Part shown: piece by piece, positions 14,232-25,465 of the stretch
How positions within the stretch are numbered: position 1 is the first letter of the stretch
Layout of the letters: each line of letters begins with the position of its first letter
NCBI GenBank assembly: GCA_036785705.1
Contig: JAWUZG010000018.1
Coordinates: forward strand, 5,553,501-5,617,500
Length of the DNA: 64,000 nt
Direction of reading: 5' to 3'
Source: Acanthornis magna
Taxonomy: Eukaryota > Chordata > Aves > Passeriformes > Acanthizidae
Made by a program: the position numbers and the translations under genes
Notes under the pieces: generated by a model
Database searches by the model: none
What the model saw: only the letters and a program-made list of their open reading frames with translations
Told to the model about the DNA's origin: nothing

Positions 14232-14372
14232 GGAGCATGGAGCATTTCCCTTTTGAGGAAAGGCTGAGGGAGCTGGACCTGTTCAGCCTTGAGGATACTG
14301 AGGGACATCTTAAAAGTGCCTACAAATAACCTAAGGGCAGGTGTCATGATGATGGGGTCAGGTCTAATTCTA
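14232..14372 (+). mobile_element. CR1 LINE fragment, sense
   Basis: A short segment with GAGCATTTCCCTTTTGAGGA followed by AAGGCTGAGGGAGCTGGACC, TGTTCAGCCTTGAGGATACT and then GGGCAGGTGTCATGATGATG, in the order of CR1 3' UTR subfamilies. About 140 bases remain; both ends are lost. The 16-A run 80 bases downstream (14456-14471) is probably unrelated, because CR1 has no poly(A) tail. Confidence 0.85.
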
Positions 14373-14455
14373 TTACTATTTTGAAACTGTGCTTTTCACT
14401 TTGAGATCTCTTCTTTTTTTCCCCCTCTTTATTCTCCTTAGCAACTTCTTAATTT

Positions 14456-14471
14456 AAAAAAAAAAAAAAAA
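14456..14471. repeat. 16-base poly(A) run
   Basis: A run of 16 A residues preceded by CTTAATTT. No recognisable retroposed body precedes it. Confidence 0.9.
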
Positions 14472-17400
14472 GAAGCAAGCACTGGCCCTGCAGCACAAAG
14501 GGTGGTTCCAAGGCACAGCTGAGCCTTTGTGCATGAAGTGCTCCGAAAGGTCCAGAGGCTCAGCTTCCAGCAGAGTTGTTTTGTGCCTCAGGAAATGCAG
14601 CCTCTGTCAGCATCAGGCTTGTAGTTCTAAGAGCCTAATATAAAACCACGAGCAGGAAGTACTTTACAAAAATCTAGAAGTCACTTCCATGAAGACAGAT
14701 CCTAATTTTTTGTATCGTAATGTTAGCAAAGCATTCTGTTAAAATAAGACTAGCTTGTTGAACTGCTTCTGGCACAAAATTTAAGTGTCCTCTGTCATAA
14801 ATTATCCAGCAAAACTCAGGACAGTACAACTGAGGAAATACTGGAGGAATGTGCTTTTAAATATAAATGGATTTTGTGATTAAACATGACTACAGAAACA
14901 TTGCTTTTTTGACTGCAGAGTAAGACATTAGCAAGAAGAACCAAAAGCAGTTGGAAATTGAGTAGCTCCGGAATAATTTTAAAATTGAAGTCAGCAGCCC
15001 TGAAGATCCAGCACCTGACTGGATTGCTTTACCAGGGACTTGGTTGGATTCATGATGAATGCGCCAGATCCAACAGTTGTGCAGCCATAGGGTGAGATGG
15101 CTCTTATTCAAGGAAAAGAAATCCTTCCTTTTGCACTCAGTGAGGTGCCTTGCCGCTGCTGAGTCTAGTCCTTGATGGAGGGAAAAGCCAGCAACCCACA
15201 GCAGAAAGAGGGGACAGAGCAGCTCCATCCTTCCCCAACAACCCACGATCACGCTGGGGGAGGAGCAAGGAGTTGCATTTCTAGCCAGATGTGCCAGAGG
15301 AAAACGATTCAAGTGAACTTTTGGGTTTGCTTTAGGTTCTGCAGGTCTGTTCAGGCTGACATTTCCCACATGCCTGAAATCAAGAAGGCATTTTAGGACT
15401 GTTGCTTTTATTGCAATTGTCTCTGATGTAACAGGGATTTTTTTTTTTTCATATGAAACCATATAAAAGTAGTACATTATGGCATTGACACTGTGTCCAG
15501 ATGGATGTTTTTGTATTATTTAGAAAATGTTCCAAGCCAAAGGCAAAATACCCCAAATTAGCTTAGAAAAAGTACAACCCAAAGAAAAAATTGTCCCCTG
15601 GATAAAATCCAGCTCTGAAAAGAGAGAGAATTAGATTATCTTCCTAACTGGCACCAGTTCCCGCACAGCATTTGGCAGATTACTTAGGTCAGATTTTAGC
15701 TGTAGTGTTTATGATTAAGTGGAGAGGCTCTGGTTTCCAGCAGGTTAATATATAATGATATTTTAACTGATAATAGGGGCCAGTTCTCAAAAGTGCTGAA
15801 AACTTTAACCTTTTGGGGATTTTCAAAATGAATTAATAAAACTCATGTTTAGAAAAGTATGTAAAATAGTAATTTAAAGACACTGACTTTAGTATCTTTC
15901 TGTTTACAAAATTACTTTAGGGAGTTCTAATGCCAAAAATTTATAGGCATTTGAAAAGAATGAAATGCATGGCTGTTAAAAAGGCACAAAACACCTAAAA
16001 TAATAGCAGATTGTTAATTTTTTACCCTCCAAAAATAAATAACTTGTGTTCATTATAAATGCTACAATTGAGGCGATAGCACAAGTTACAAAAGCTTTTA
16101 TTTGCTTTGTTTTAAGTACAATTGGAATTTATTTCTGCTTCAGAACAAAAATTTGGAGGAGAAGAAAAGAAGTTTCCTATGACAGACGATTTTAATTTAC
16201 TTCTAATAAATCTGACTTGTAGTATATTCATTCTTCTAAGCTCTTATTGGAAACTGCCTTAGCAGAAAGTTCATTTTTCCTGAAAAGTCACACTTCCTCC
16301 TGGATGTGAGTAATAACATGTATGTTTATTTAGTAATTTACTTTTTTTTAAACTAAATAAAAGACCTCTCCAAATACACAAGGCTGCCAAGAAGTGGATA
16401 TTTGCCGGTAATTTTCATGGTAAGTTTCCAGAGCATCTTTTTCTGACATATAACACTGTGTTATTTTGAGGTGTAATAAAGCGTTCTTGTGCTTTTAAAG
16501 CATTAAAAAATGGCTCTGGAGCACTAGCTGTAAATGAGAAGACCTTCTGAGTCTATCTCAGTACCTCAGGTTGGTGGGGCTCTTATGTTTTGTCTTGTGA
16601 GCAGACTTCTGAACAGGTCTTTGCTTCTCAGCGGGGATCTCTCGCCACCCCATGTGATATTTGTCCATGGCACATTGCAAATCTCGTCCCTTGGTGTGGC
16701 AATTTCTCATGGTCTCAAGGAGCAGAGAGAAGAATGTTTGAGGAGGTGCAGAAGGTTCTTCATCACAGCATTTCATTCTTGCTGAGGAATTGGCTGTTTA
16801 ACCCTTTACAGCCTCCTCCTTCTAGTAGGAGTGGACCAAGACATAACTCTGTCAGAGCTGACCTTTGGGTGTGATCTGTGTGTTCTTATACAGTGCCTTT
16901 CACTGGAGGCTCTCACAGCTGCTCAGTTAACAGGAGTGTGATGTTACAAACAGGGAAACTTCATATTCCTGGGGTGGGAGCTCCTTTGCGTCCACCCCTC
17001 TTGCTGCCTTGGTGAAGCTCTAGCACACAGTTCAGCATCTTCTTGTGAAAAGCACAGCTGCACAGCCATACTGCCACCAGACTACTGCATTAATGTTCAT
17101 CAAAATTGTGCTTTACCTGCTTTAATGTACCTAAATCCTGCTGTAAAGCAGAGTTCTGTTTTCAAGAATACAGCATATTCTTGCACAGTGCCAAAATAAA
17201 TAGGGGGTAAGGGAGAGGGATGAAACAGAGCTAATGAGGATTTTCTGCTGAGTGAATGTTTGGATTGTAAACTCTACAGGGGTTTGGGCTGTATATACAC
17301 ACTTGTGTTCTAAGGAGGCTGATCTCACCACCAGTGTCCAACAATAAATAAGGTTTTGAAAAGAGAATAAATAAAATATTGTGAAGACAGATAAGGCTGC

Positions 17401-19169
17401 AGCCTGTCCAAAGCCAAAAGGCAGCAGAGAGGCTCATTATGAGGTGCTGAACCTCTAAGAAAACACGAAGAGGCAATGCCCTTGGAAAACATGTGTAAAT
17501 TGGAAAAGAATTTCATAGAATTAAGTGAAGCCCAAAATAATAAGCAAATAAACTATGAGCCAGACTGTTCCTTGCACTCAGCTTTGCCCTTGTCTTTTCT
17601 GCTGATTCACTGGCGCCAAGACATGCTCCAGTGTAGGGGCAGAAACAGGGACAATTAGTGATGATGGAATCAAATATTGCTAAGATCCTGCCAGAGCAGA
17701 TGCAACCCTTTTCTCCTGCCTGTCCATGTCTGAGTGCACTGTTGCTAGAAATCCAGATTTTCTAACAAATGCACAAAAAGAAGATGCCTCATCGCATTGT
17801 TTTGGTCACTTTGGCATAACCAGCTTTCTGGGAAGTTTCTTATTAACCCCTGAGAAACAGATAACCCTGTTTGATCTTTGTCCTATCCAGTGGTCCAGAA
17901 TTATTAGCAAAAGATACATTCTTTGTATCCTTGCTGATATTTTATATTTATACTTTTCACTCACATTTTTCAAGTTTCTACCATTTGTATTGCCTCAGTC
18001 TTTGAGTGGTATTTAGTCTCTTCAAAATTCTTATGTTACTTAGCTTCATATTGTTTAAGTGGGAAAGACTTGAAGATGCATTTATTTGTTCATTTGGAAA
18101 AACTTCGCCGTTACTTAGACCATCTAGAAGATTAAACCCTGCCAAGGTTCCAGTGACCTGTCCTGTGTCCTTTACTCAGATGAATATACTGTAAATTCGG
18201 GTAAATAACAATTCCTTATCGCCATACGCAGGGAAGGTTAGAAATGACTGAATGAATAGGACAGGTTGGATTGCTTGCCTGCAGACCTTTGGGATCATAA
18301 CTGCTTAGCTACACTTGCAGCACTTTTACTTCTTGTCATTCTTTCAGATTTCTGTAGCTGCAAAACCATTTAAACAGCTGAATGGCATACACGAGCATTT
18401 TTATGTGCTTTCATACATGTATTTTAAAAAACACATGGTTAAAAAAATATTATTTCTGTCTCCAATGACAAAGAGATTAAAAAGCCCCAGAGGGGAGATA
18501 TCATTTGCTTCAGTGCATCTCATGTGTCCATGAAGAACCAGAAGCCTGTCTGCTTAGTCCTCTGGTATCTTTCTTTTAGTCCTCTGATTCTGGAGGAGCG
18601 AAGGTGTTGGGGCCCAGCATATTATCTGTCTGCTTCCTAGGCTTTGCATACAGACTTTGTAGCCAGGATTGTTTATTCTCCAGATGGGTTTCTGAGATGG
18701 TATTGAAACTCCATGAGGCAAAACTGTTGCCCTGGTGTGTGGCTGAGGCTTCTCTAGCTTACCTTTGAATAGGTGCCCATCTCTGACTTACACCAGGAGG
18801 TGTTTGCTGTGCTGTCCTCAGCTGCAAATCAGAGCATATGGGGCTTGCAGGACACTCCTTGGCAAAATGTTGTTTTCAAAAGTTGAGATATATTCTGAAA
18901 AATGCCACCTGACTGTGATGATTGCCAAGGAGCCGTGTTTTCAAGGCACTGTTGCTGAACCTAAAATTTATGTCAAGAGCTCAATGAACCCTTTTCTTTT
19001 AGCTTTTAATTTGAAGCTCTGCTGACAGCACTGCTCCATTGATCTGCTGCATGGATCACTGAACTGTGGCCTCTCAGAGCAAGCTTTGGGAAACTGTTAC
19101 CGGAGCTCCAAAGACTGATATTATTAGCTCACGGTTTGCTACGCTTAAGTAGTTCTCCCCAAGGAGCAG

Positions 19170-19475
19170 AGTAGTGGACTGAGTTTTCAGAGTTGTGGAT
19201 TTGTCTCTGTTTTTGCCATTTATTTTTGTAGTCGTCTTGGGCAATTGCTTTTCTCCACAGTCACTTAGTTGTTGCCCTTTTTACCTTAGAGAAAGATAAT
19301 TGGTGAAAGACTTGATGAGACTATGGAGAAGCAGCAATCCTCAAGTCCCACTTAGATGTCTGAAACTGGTCTTTTATGCCTTGTTTTTTTATCCATAAAG
19401 GGAAGATACCAATACTCAAACATGAAGCCTCCTAAGCTGGGAGGTTTAATGCGTATTCATTAAGTGCTCTGAAGA
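19170..19475 (+). mobile_element. Probable ancient MIR-type SINE, interrupted
   Basis: The segment GTAGTGGACTGAGTTTTCAG is followed by a stretch resembling the MIR core and CTTGGGCAATTGCTTTTCTC (compare the MIR 'cttgggcaagtcactt' block). After roughly 110 unrelated bases come TTTATCCATAAAGGGAAGAT and GCGTATTCATTAAGTGCTCT, resembling the MIR 3' end. The two parts are collinear and on the same strand, which suggests one very old copy with an inserted or diverged middle. The match is by eye only and the copy is heavily mutated. Confidence 0.45.
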
Positions 19476-20033
19476 GTAAGTGCCTAAGAATTTTCCAAAT
19501 AATAATTACACCTGCTGATTTTTATTGCAAGCCCCCTTCCCCCCTTGCTCTTTCATTATTTCAACATATAGTCTCTCAGTGCTGTGGAACTGAGACCACT
19601 GGAATTTTATAATGAACATTTCACAGTTGTGCATGCGGTTTGCTTGAATATGACGATGATTTTCACCTCTCGTTTTATTTCTCCATGTTCTTCTTGTTTC
19701 AGGCTTTTAGGATGAGCTGTTACAGTGGTATATGGTTTCACTGTAGCCTGTGATATAATTTTTTCCTAGTGTCATCGTGTCAGAAGGTGACACTGGCCAC
19801 ATACGGCCAGGCTGTGCCCTGGCATGTGCAGCCACCAGTTGGGGTGATGTGTTGGTGTGGTTGAGTTTTTTTATTCTGAAGCATTTATTCTTTCTCAGTA
19901 TGAGAGGTTAAAAACTGAAATCCGAGTAGTTGTAATTAATCCATGCTGCAAATACTCTCTGGTTTGGCTCGCAATCCAGTCCTCTTTCTCCCTACTCCTG
20001 GAGCTAGGTAATCCATTTGCCTGCAGGCTAGTG

Positions 20034-20425
20034 CGAGCCAGGAATGTGGGTCTGGGGGCCCAAGGTGACCCGTGATTGTCCTTCCAGGCCAGACTCGCTG
20101 GGCTGGGGAGATTGGGTGTCCCTCTGAGCACACACCTCCCGCTTGGCAGCCGCTCAGCATCCTCCTGCTCCATGTCAGGGTAATTCGGAGAGGGGCCCCG
20201 GGGGCCGAGAGCGCTGCCAGGATGGCTGTGAGCTCCTGACTGCTCGCCAGCCATCTGAGCAGCTTTGGCACTGCAGATCGACGAGAGGCTGCGAGCTCCG
20301 AAGTCGTGAATGCTTACATGGTTCTGCCATCATCGTCTTTATTTATTGACATCTGCACATCTGGTCAGGCCGTGCTGTGGCTTGTGCAGGGACAGCTCCT
20401 GCCGGTGGGATCTGCCTCCGTTCGC
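20034..20425. promoter_or_regulatory. CpG-rich patch, candidate regulatory element or first exon
   Basis: About 20 CpG dinucleotides can be counted in roughly 390 bases, including a GGGGCCCCGGGGGCCGAGAG core at about 20191. The surrounding intron has a CpG only every few hundred bases. There is no recognised coding sequence; the overlapping open frames in several phases reflect GC content. It could be an internal promoter, enhancer or non-coding exon of AFAP1, but no defined start site or element is visible. Confidence 0.4.
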
Positions 20426-23365
20426 AGGGCTGGGACAGTCCTGCACAGTCAGGGAAACCTGCTCAGTTGTGTAGAAACTTCTTAATAGAATTTGATGTTA
20501 TCAAAGTTATTAATAGCTGAATAGTAAATTCCATATGGTTTAGTTTTATAACTTTCTAATGCAGATACTTAATAATTTACTGTGTAGGGGTTTGGGCTTT
20601 TTTTTAAGATTAAGAAGGTGTTTTTCTTCTTCACCAGGTCTGTAAGAACTTTCCACTGCATTCAGGCCACATGATTTAGATCCACATTTTCATTACAAAG
20701 CCAAAGACTAAAATAGACAACACTGTCAAAAAAGGATAAAATTAGTCACATTATCTTGAGAGGGCCACAGCTTGATGTGGATTTTCAGATGTGCTAAGAG
20801 TTAGATTATCTCAGCAGCCATTGACACTGGGAGAACTTTACCATTAATGGAAATCATTAGACAGATGGTTTTTGGATCTGAGATTTTGTCTCAAATATTC
20901 AGTGTTACACATTCAACGTGTATATATTAGGTCTGTAGGGCTAATTTGGTATTATAGCACAGAAATTAGATTGACACCAAATTTGTGGATTTAGAGAGCT
21001 GCAGAACATGAAATTTTTCCTGTTTTTCACTGGTGTCCCCATGTGGGAAATACCAGGATGTGCCCAGAACTGCTCCAGCATGCAGTGTGGTTGGGACACT
21101 AGCCCTTGATGTGTCCTGTCTGTTCTCATGGTATGTCAGGAAATAGGACACAGAGGGCATAGAGGACATGATTCTTTCAACCCCCTAGTATTGCCTGATC
21201 CTCGGATAAAAGGAATTCTAAAATAGCCTGAGTTTGTGACTGCTGTCCCATGAGCCTCACAGAGCGTTAATTTAGGTACAAGAATGTCCCATAGACGTTC
21301 ATGTTCCACCGTAAAGTTATTCCAGCATGACTGGGTATTGCTCTTAAAAACTGCATCAGTGCCCTGCTTCAGTCCATCCTGTGGCTGCACAAGCACACAT
21401 GCCAGCCCCGAGAAGAGGCAGGAATGACAGTGTGGGTTTAGGAAAGGCTGTGGTTTGGGAAAGGTGCCCATGGCTTCATCTTTTGGTGGCAGTGCCAAGT
21501 TATGCTCCATGAGTCTTTGTGGTACTACGCCCGCCTCAGTTTCCCATCCCTAAACCACAGAGAGAGCTGCTTTGTAACCCAAAAGGATGGTAGGAAGATG
21601 AAGTAGTCTCCAGTGCCTTGAGAATGAACGTTGCCTTCTAAAAGTTAGGAGATTTTTGCTCTCATGTTTCTCTCACTTGAAAAATTGCAAAGGCTTTTTT
21701 TAGAATCCATGCCTTCATTGTAAATAATTTCTTGATTTGGCTGTTAGTCAGTTTTCGTCACTTTGCCATCTGGAATGAAAAGAAAGTGTAAGCTGATTTT
21801 GCCTTTCTTGGTATTTCTCTCAAGGAAAATTGTGGTATAAAATGTGTAATCATGAGAAAACAAAGTAAAGAAGCAAAGAAGACAAAAAGCCTTACCCCAA
21901 GCATGCATTTGCATCTTTCCTATAAACAAGCTATTTAACTGAGATAAACCTTTCTGTTTTTCTTCAAGGAATGCTGTTAAGGTTCATGGAGTGTGAATGA
22001 CCCATCTTTCTCTTGTTTTTCTTCTCATGTTCCTTCCTTTTCATCAGGACAGCCCAGGCTTTTTGAAGCACCTTCCAGCTATTCTCAAATGCTCAAGAAG
22101 TGCTTATTTAAATAGTTTCTCTTCCTCTAATGTTCTTTTCTGCCTTTTGCCAATTGTCTGTTCTTTTCTTGTTTGTAGGAAGTGAAGCAACAAAATAATA
22201 CACCGAGCAAAAATAATACACCTGGCATTATTTTATTGCTAATGTATATATCTGTCCTGAGCCCCTACAAATACGAGGACAGATCTATAAAGGACTAGGA
22301 CATGATGGAGCAGTTTATCCTCTCTAATATTGTTTGAGTTTTTTTTCTTTTTAGTTTTTGAAGTTTTATTAGCTATTGCCATGGTTCTCAAACTGTAGCT
22401 TAAGAAAAAAATGGTTGCAGACTTTCTTCTTAGCAGTTTCTTCACTTCATTTTCAAAGTGCTTTGAACAGGATGGAAATGGTATGGGCTTTGGTTTTCTG
22501 TGGATACATTTTGCTAGAATTCCCCTAAAACCTGCTAAAGTGGATTTGACTGCTCACTTTCTTATTGTAAATAATTTCTAAGTTGAATGATTAAAAATAC
22601 ATGTAGGATAAAATACTTTTTACTAGGAGACTTTTAAAAATGCTCAATTTGATGATGTACCTATAAGAATTTTACAGTATGTCTTCCATGGAAAAGAACA
22701 GATTTCTCTCTCAGATTATTTCCCCTGAAGCCTGTGAAGTTAGTCCTTCGCTAAAAGCATTATGTTGCAATTTGCGTATAGGGAATTCCTCTTTGAGACA
22801 TTCTCTGGATTAAAGGCCACAGAATTAAGATTTGTATGAGAATTTTAACCTCAGTATATGTGCTTGATTCTTCTCACATTTCTGCCTTTCTTCATGCAGT
22901 GCAAATCAGATGCAAATAGGAAACCATTAGGATAAATGATCAAGATGATAAAATGCAATTTCAGTTGTTTCCATAATGGCCGTGAACAGCCCCTAGAAAT
23001 TGGTCTAGGAGATGTAATTTATACAAGCAAGACCGGTCCTGAATTTTCTGTACATTTATTGTGAATGACCTTTTTATGTTCTGTGAAAGAGATGTACCCT
23101 TTATTAATTCACTTTTTAACTCTGATTAAAGTGTATGGGGGAAGAAGAAGGGGAAAGTAAGGGAGCACAGACTAGCAGGAAGATTCAGTCCAGTTTGTTT
23201 CAGGGTCTACAAATTGATGGAGGACAGATGCTGTCAGATTAGAGGCCACTGTCGCCCCATTTGAGTTGCAAAAAGGGTTGCATGTGTAGCCTAATAATGA
23301 TCTAAGGAGGGCAGATGCAGCATTAGCTTCTTGTTCGAGCAGCCACTGTATTAATTTCCAAGTGA

Positions 23366-23382
23366 GCAGCAGCAGCAGCAGA
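23366..23382. repeat. Short (CAG/AGC)n run
   Basis: Five to six consecutive AGC units just upstream of the GC-rich patch at 23.5 kb. Not in a recognised coding frame. Confidence 0.85.
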
Positions 23383-23480
23383 TGGTGAGATGAGGCAAGG
23401 ATGCAAATGTTTGCCATGGCTAGCTTTTATCTTTGTGCAGTGGCTGTGGCTGGTGCTGGGGGAGCTGACAGGTCCAGCCA

Positions 23481-23610
23481 CCGCCTGGCCACCCCAGCTG
23501 GTCCTTCCCAGCCCAGTGACCCCAGCTGGTCCTCCCCATCGCGATCCCTCCCTGCGCAGGGATGCTCGCAGGGCACAGCTGCGCAGGCACAGGCGGGACA
23601 GGGGCTGTTT
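23481..23610. promoter_or_regulatory. GC-rich patch with TGCGCA motifs
   Basis: Seven CpGs in about 130 bases, a TCGCGA site, and two CTGCGCAGG strings, which resemble half of the NRF1 recognition sequence. It overlaps the 28-bp tandem duplication. Promoter or enhancer function is inference, and the stretch is short. Confidence 0.3.
23491..23538. repeat. 28-bp GC-rich tandem duplication (second copy partial)
   Basis: ACCCCAGCTGGTCC starts at 23491 and again at 23519; the 28-base unit is followed by a 20-base partial second copy with small changes. It lies within a local GC/CpG-rich patch. Confidence 0.85.
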
Positions 23611-25385
23611 GTGCTGTGATGCAATGGGAGAACTTTTACAGAGAGTCAGCACATTTTTGATAATAACTGAGACCAACAGATGCATCAGTCTGTGGTTTCC
23701 TAGTTAGGTTATGAGTCTGTGAAAAACAAAGGACGTAAACTCAGGAAAATGTGCAGACTTGCTATAAACTGTAAAGTTGCTGTTTTGCTTTTTTCTTGAG
23801 GGAAGGTTTTTTGAGATCTCAGTGGGAGGGACATTTGGCAGTGCATCTTCTTTGTTACTCAGGAATATGGGAAAAACTGGGCAACACCTTTTGGCAAATA
23901 TGGTTAAACAAACCATCCAGGATCTCATCCAGCCATGCAAGGCATTGGATCGATGGCACACCCAATCCTCATGTTGATCAGGACATTCCCTCAGCTGCGA
24001 CAGAAGTTTGGTTAGGACAAATGGACATGCAGTGAACCCCTTAGTCATAAAATGTGGCTTCCCTGCACAAGTGATACTGCTGAAGTGTGCTCGGAGCTAC
24101 TTTGTGCTCACTGTGTAACTTGAATATAGGGTTTTGCTCTGAACCCAGTGGTCAGAGCATTTATCTTTGTGGTATCCATCAGTTGGCAAAAGTTGGTAGT
24201 CATGGAGAGAATATGCTGAGGATGTAGGTAAAGTGCTTTTCTTTTTCTCTCGTGTGGCCTGATAGGAAGTTTTTAGATGCTGTAATGGTGAAGAGCTGGT
24301 GTTGTTTGTGCTCTTCAGTCCCATGGCAGCACTTTTTACAAACAATAAATTATCTCCTTGACCTGAAGAAATGCAGCCAGACTCAGGGTGAGTGAGAGCC
24401 TCTGGTAATGGTAACATTGTGGACATATGTCCTCAGAGCTTAGAAGTATCACTGGCATATGGAACAATAATTTTATTTTTTTTAAGTACCACCTCTGTTG
24501 GAAAAAGCCAGGTGTGAAGGGGAGGATGGGGTGGCACAGCTGTACAGGCAGTGCCCGTGCTGGTGCCAGGATATGTTCTGGCAGCTGCCCTGGGCTCCCA
24601 TCCTCAGAGCTGCATTCTCCCACTGCTGGCAGGAGGAACAGACATCCGACTGTTTGTCTGCTTTGCTCCTTTTGCATAGGAATGAAGTTACTGCCTTTTA
24701 GATGTTAATAACTAAAACACATTTTTCTTCTCTCTCTCTGAACTCATCCTGCTGCTTTGGTTACTGAAACTGATCAGAAGGATTGGGAGTTTTTTTCACC
24801 ATGGGAAAACATTTGCAGGGTCTGACCTAAAGGTAGATAAAAAAACCAGCTGCATGACGAGACATGGCACAACTGTTGGCCAAGGGGGAATGTGAGGATT
24901 ATGGCTGAAGAGAATGCTGAAAGAAAGAGGGATTTCATGGGAGAGAGGGAGGCTGCTTGGCAGGGAAAAGGGAGGCTGTTCCAAACATAAGGGCCAGTGT
25001 GACCAGATGTAAAAAAACTAGATAATGTCCAGACAACAGAAAATGATGCAAGGGGAGTGCAAGCCATGGAGGTAAATTTTCCCTGGGATATTGTAGGTAA
25101 GTCTGTCTAGCACAGTCTGTATTTCAAAGAGGTGCGAGAGTGATTGGACACAGGAGGAAAGGTGGCTGGAGCAGCCAGAGAGAAAGGTGTTGACAGAGTT
25201 TATTACATTTCTTAAACACGTTTTCTGGCTCATGATAAATTCAGAGCACATCTATAATTAATCCAAAATTTCTGTAACATGCAAAAATACTTGCTGCATA
25301 TCCACGGTTGCAGTGAATTAGTTAGGCGTCATTGAAACTGTGCAAAGTATACGAGATAAAGACCGAAAGTTTTGACTAAGTTTTT

Positions 25386-25465
25386 TGTTTGTTTGTTTGT
25401 TTGTTTTGTGAGGGGGATTATTTATTTATTTTATTTATTTATTTATTTATTTACTTATTTATTTG
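25386..25465. repeat. (GTTT)n then (ATTT)n tetranucleotide repeats
   Basis: Five to six GTTT units (about 25386-25408) are followed after GTGAGGGGG by about twelve ATTT-type units with one interruption (25418-25465). The two adjacent repeats differ by a single base in the unit. Confidence 0.93.

Noticed and set aside
19895..20271. Two minus-strand frames of 111-119 codons over the CpG-rich patch
   Set aside because: Pro/Arg/Ser-rich translations in two phases are typical shadows of GC-rich DNA, not a gene.
21530..21625. MIR-like block around CCTCAGTTTCCCATCCCTAA
   Set aside because: Only one short stretch resembles MIR; the rest does not follow, so not called.
23390..23707. Several overlapping open frames on both strands around 23.5 kb
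   Set aside because: All reflect local GC richness and a tandem duplication; no consistent protein.
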